From Paracoccaceae bacterium (GTDB taxonomy: Bacteria > Pseudomonadota > Alphaproteobacteria > Rhodobacterales > Rhodobacteraceae): a stretch of DNA of 5,725 bases. The notes beneath the pieces were generated by a model. The model searched no databases. It saw only the letters and a list, made by a program, of their open reading frames with translations, and was not told the origin of the DNA. This document shows, one piece after another, positions 5,438 to 5,725 of this stretch (the first letter of the stretch is position 1; every line of letters starts with the position of its first letter). Both the position numbers and the translations under genes were made by a program. The DNA lies in the NCBI GenBank assembly GCA_007129775.1, contig SKUV01000025.1, positions 1 to 5,725 of the forward strand. Direction: 5' to 3'.

Positions 5438-5676
5438 GCGAAGACGCCCCTGCGCCACCGCCCCCGAAGACGGATGACGCGGCAACGCCTGAACAGCGCG
5501 ACCCGCCGGGCTTCGACCGCCGGATGCTGGAGGCGCTGGTCTGCCCGCTGACCCATGCCCGGCTGACCTATGACGCGGAGGCGCAGGAACTGGTGTCCAA
5601 GGCGGCGCATCTGGCCTTTCCGATCCGCGCCGGCATTCCCATCATGCTGGTCGACGAGGCCCGCGAGATCGACTGA
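5434..5676 (+). CDS. Trm112-family protein (YcaR/DUF343 type)
   Basis: An 80-residue protein whose C-terminal 55 residues are a Trm112 domain: FDRRMLEALVCPLTHARL at residues 27-44, ELVSKAAHLAFPIRAGIPIML at 52-72, then a DEAR tail. In eukaryotes and archaea Trm112 is the activating partner of several methyltransferases; the bacterial role is mostly unknown. Only the first cysteine of the usual CPxC pair is present (Cys37, with CPLT instead of CPVC), so zinc binding is not expected; as far as I recall this is common in alphaproteobacteria. An extra N-terminal tail of about 25 residues is acidic and Pro-rich (APAPPPPKTDD). The GTG start at 5434 overlaps the previous stop by four bases (GTGA) and follows AGAGG at 5422-5426. 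An internal ATG at 5524 would cut into the conserved FDRRMLEAL segment, so it is rejected. Too short and compositionally biased to be certain of the tail. Confidence 0.88.
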   Translation: MSEDAPAPPPPKTDDAATPEQRDPPGFDRRMLEALVCPLTHARLTYDAEAQELVSKAAHLAFPIRAGIPIMLVDEAREID

Positions 5677-5725
5677 CGCCGCGCGCGTGCGGGCGCCCCG
5701 CGCCCAGGGTCCCGCTGCACCCGCA
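5677..5725. other. GC-rich tail after the Trm112 gene
   Basis: The last 49 bases are non-coding as far as can be seen. They contain one small stem GCGGG-CGC-CCCGC (5689-5701) with no T-run, so a terminator is not supported. The window ends before another gene can be recognised. Confidence 0.3.

Overview
The window is high-GC DNA with densely packed, same-strand genes. Codon usage is strongly GC-biased, and the protein sequences look alphaproteobacterial, most likely Rhodobacterales/Rhodobacteraceae. That placement rests on recognised protein types (a redox-active CnoX thioredoxin, a single-cysteine Trm112 protein, a stand-alone LON-domain protein) and not on a database search. All six supported coding regions are on the + strand.

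Layout. Positions 2-526 are the 3' end of an alpha/beta hydrolase of the kynurenine-formamidase-like type. A short gap follows with two small hairpins and T-runs (possible terminator). Positions 639-2219 encode a complete GH13 alpha-glucosidase-type enzyme. Positions 2220-2940 are about 720 bp with no convincing gene. This stretch holds three degenerate direct repeat units (2227-2368, 2405-2569, 2607-2771) separated by unrelated spacers of 36-37 bp. The first unit lacks a 23-bp block that forms a hairpin in the other two. A GC-rich leader with a candidate promoter follows.

From 2941 onward there is a compact, housekeeping-looking cluster: exodeoxyribonuclease III (xth), a CnoX/YbbN-like thioredoxin with an intact WCGPC site and TPR-like C-terminal half, a LON substrate-binding-domain protein, and a small Trm112-family protein. 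The last three are tightly spaced (26-bp gap, then a 4-bp GTGA overlap) and are probably one transcript. xth has its own likely promoter; cnoX has a separate candidate promoter containing a small inverted repeat.

How it fits together. The right-hand cluster combines DNA repair (xth), protein quality control (CnoX, possibly the LON-domain protein) and a methyltransferase-partner-type protein (Trm112). The left-hand genes are metabolic: cleavage of an amide or ester, and of alpha-glucosides. The repeat array sits on the boundary between the two groups. It is the only part not explained by known genes and is the best candidate for something undescribed; it looks like a structured intergenic repeat family, not a coding or defence system. 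No mobile-element gene, CRISPR array, tRNA or rRNA was recognised.
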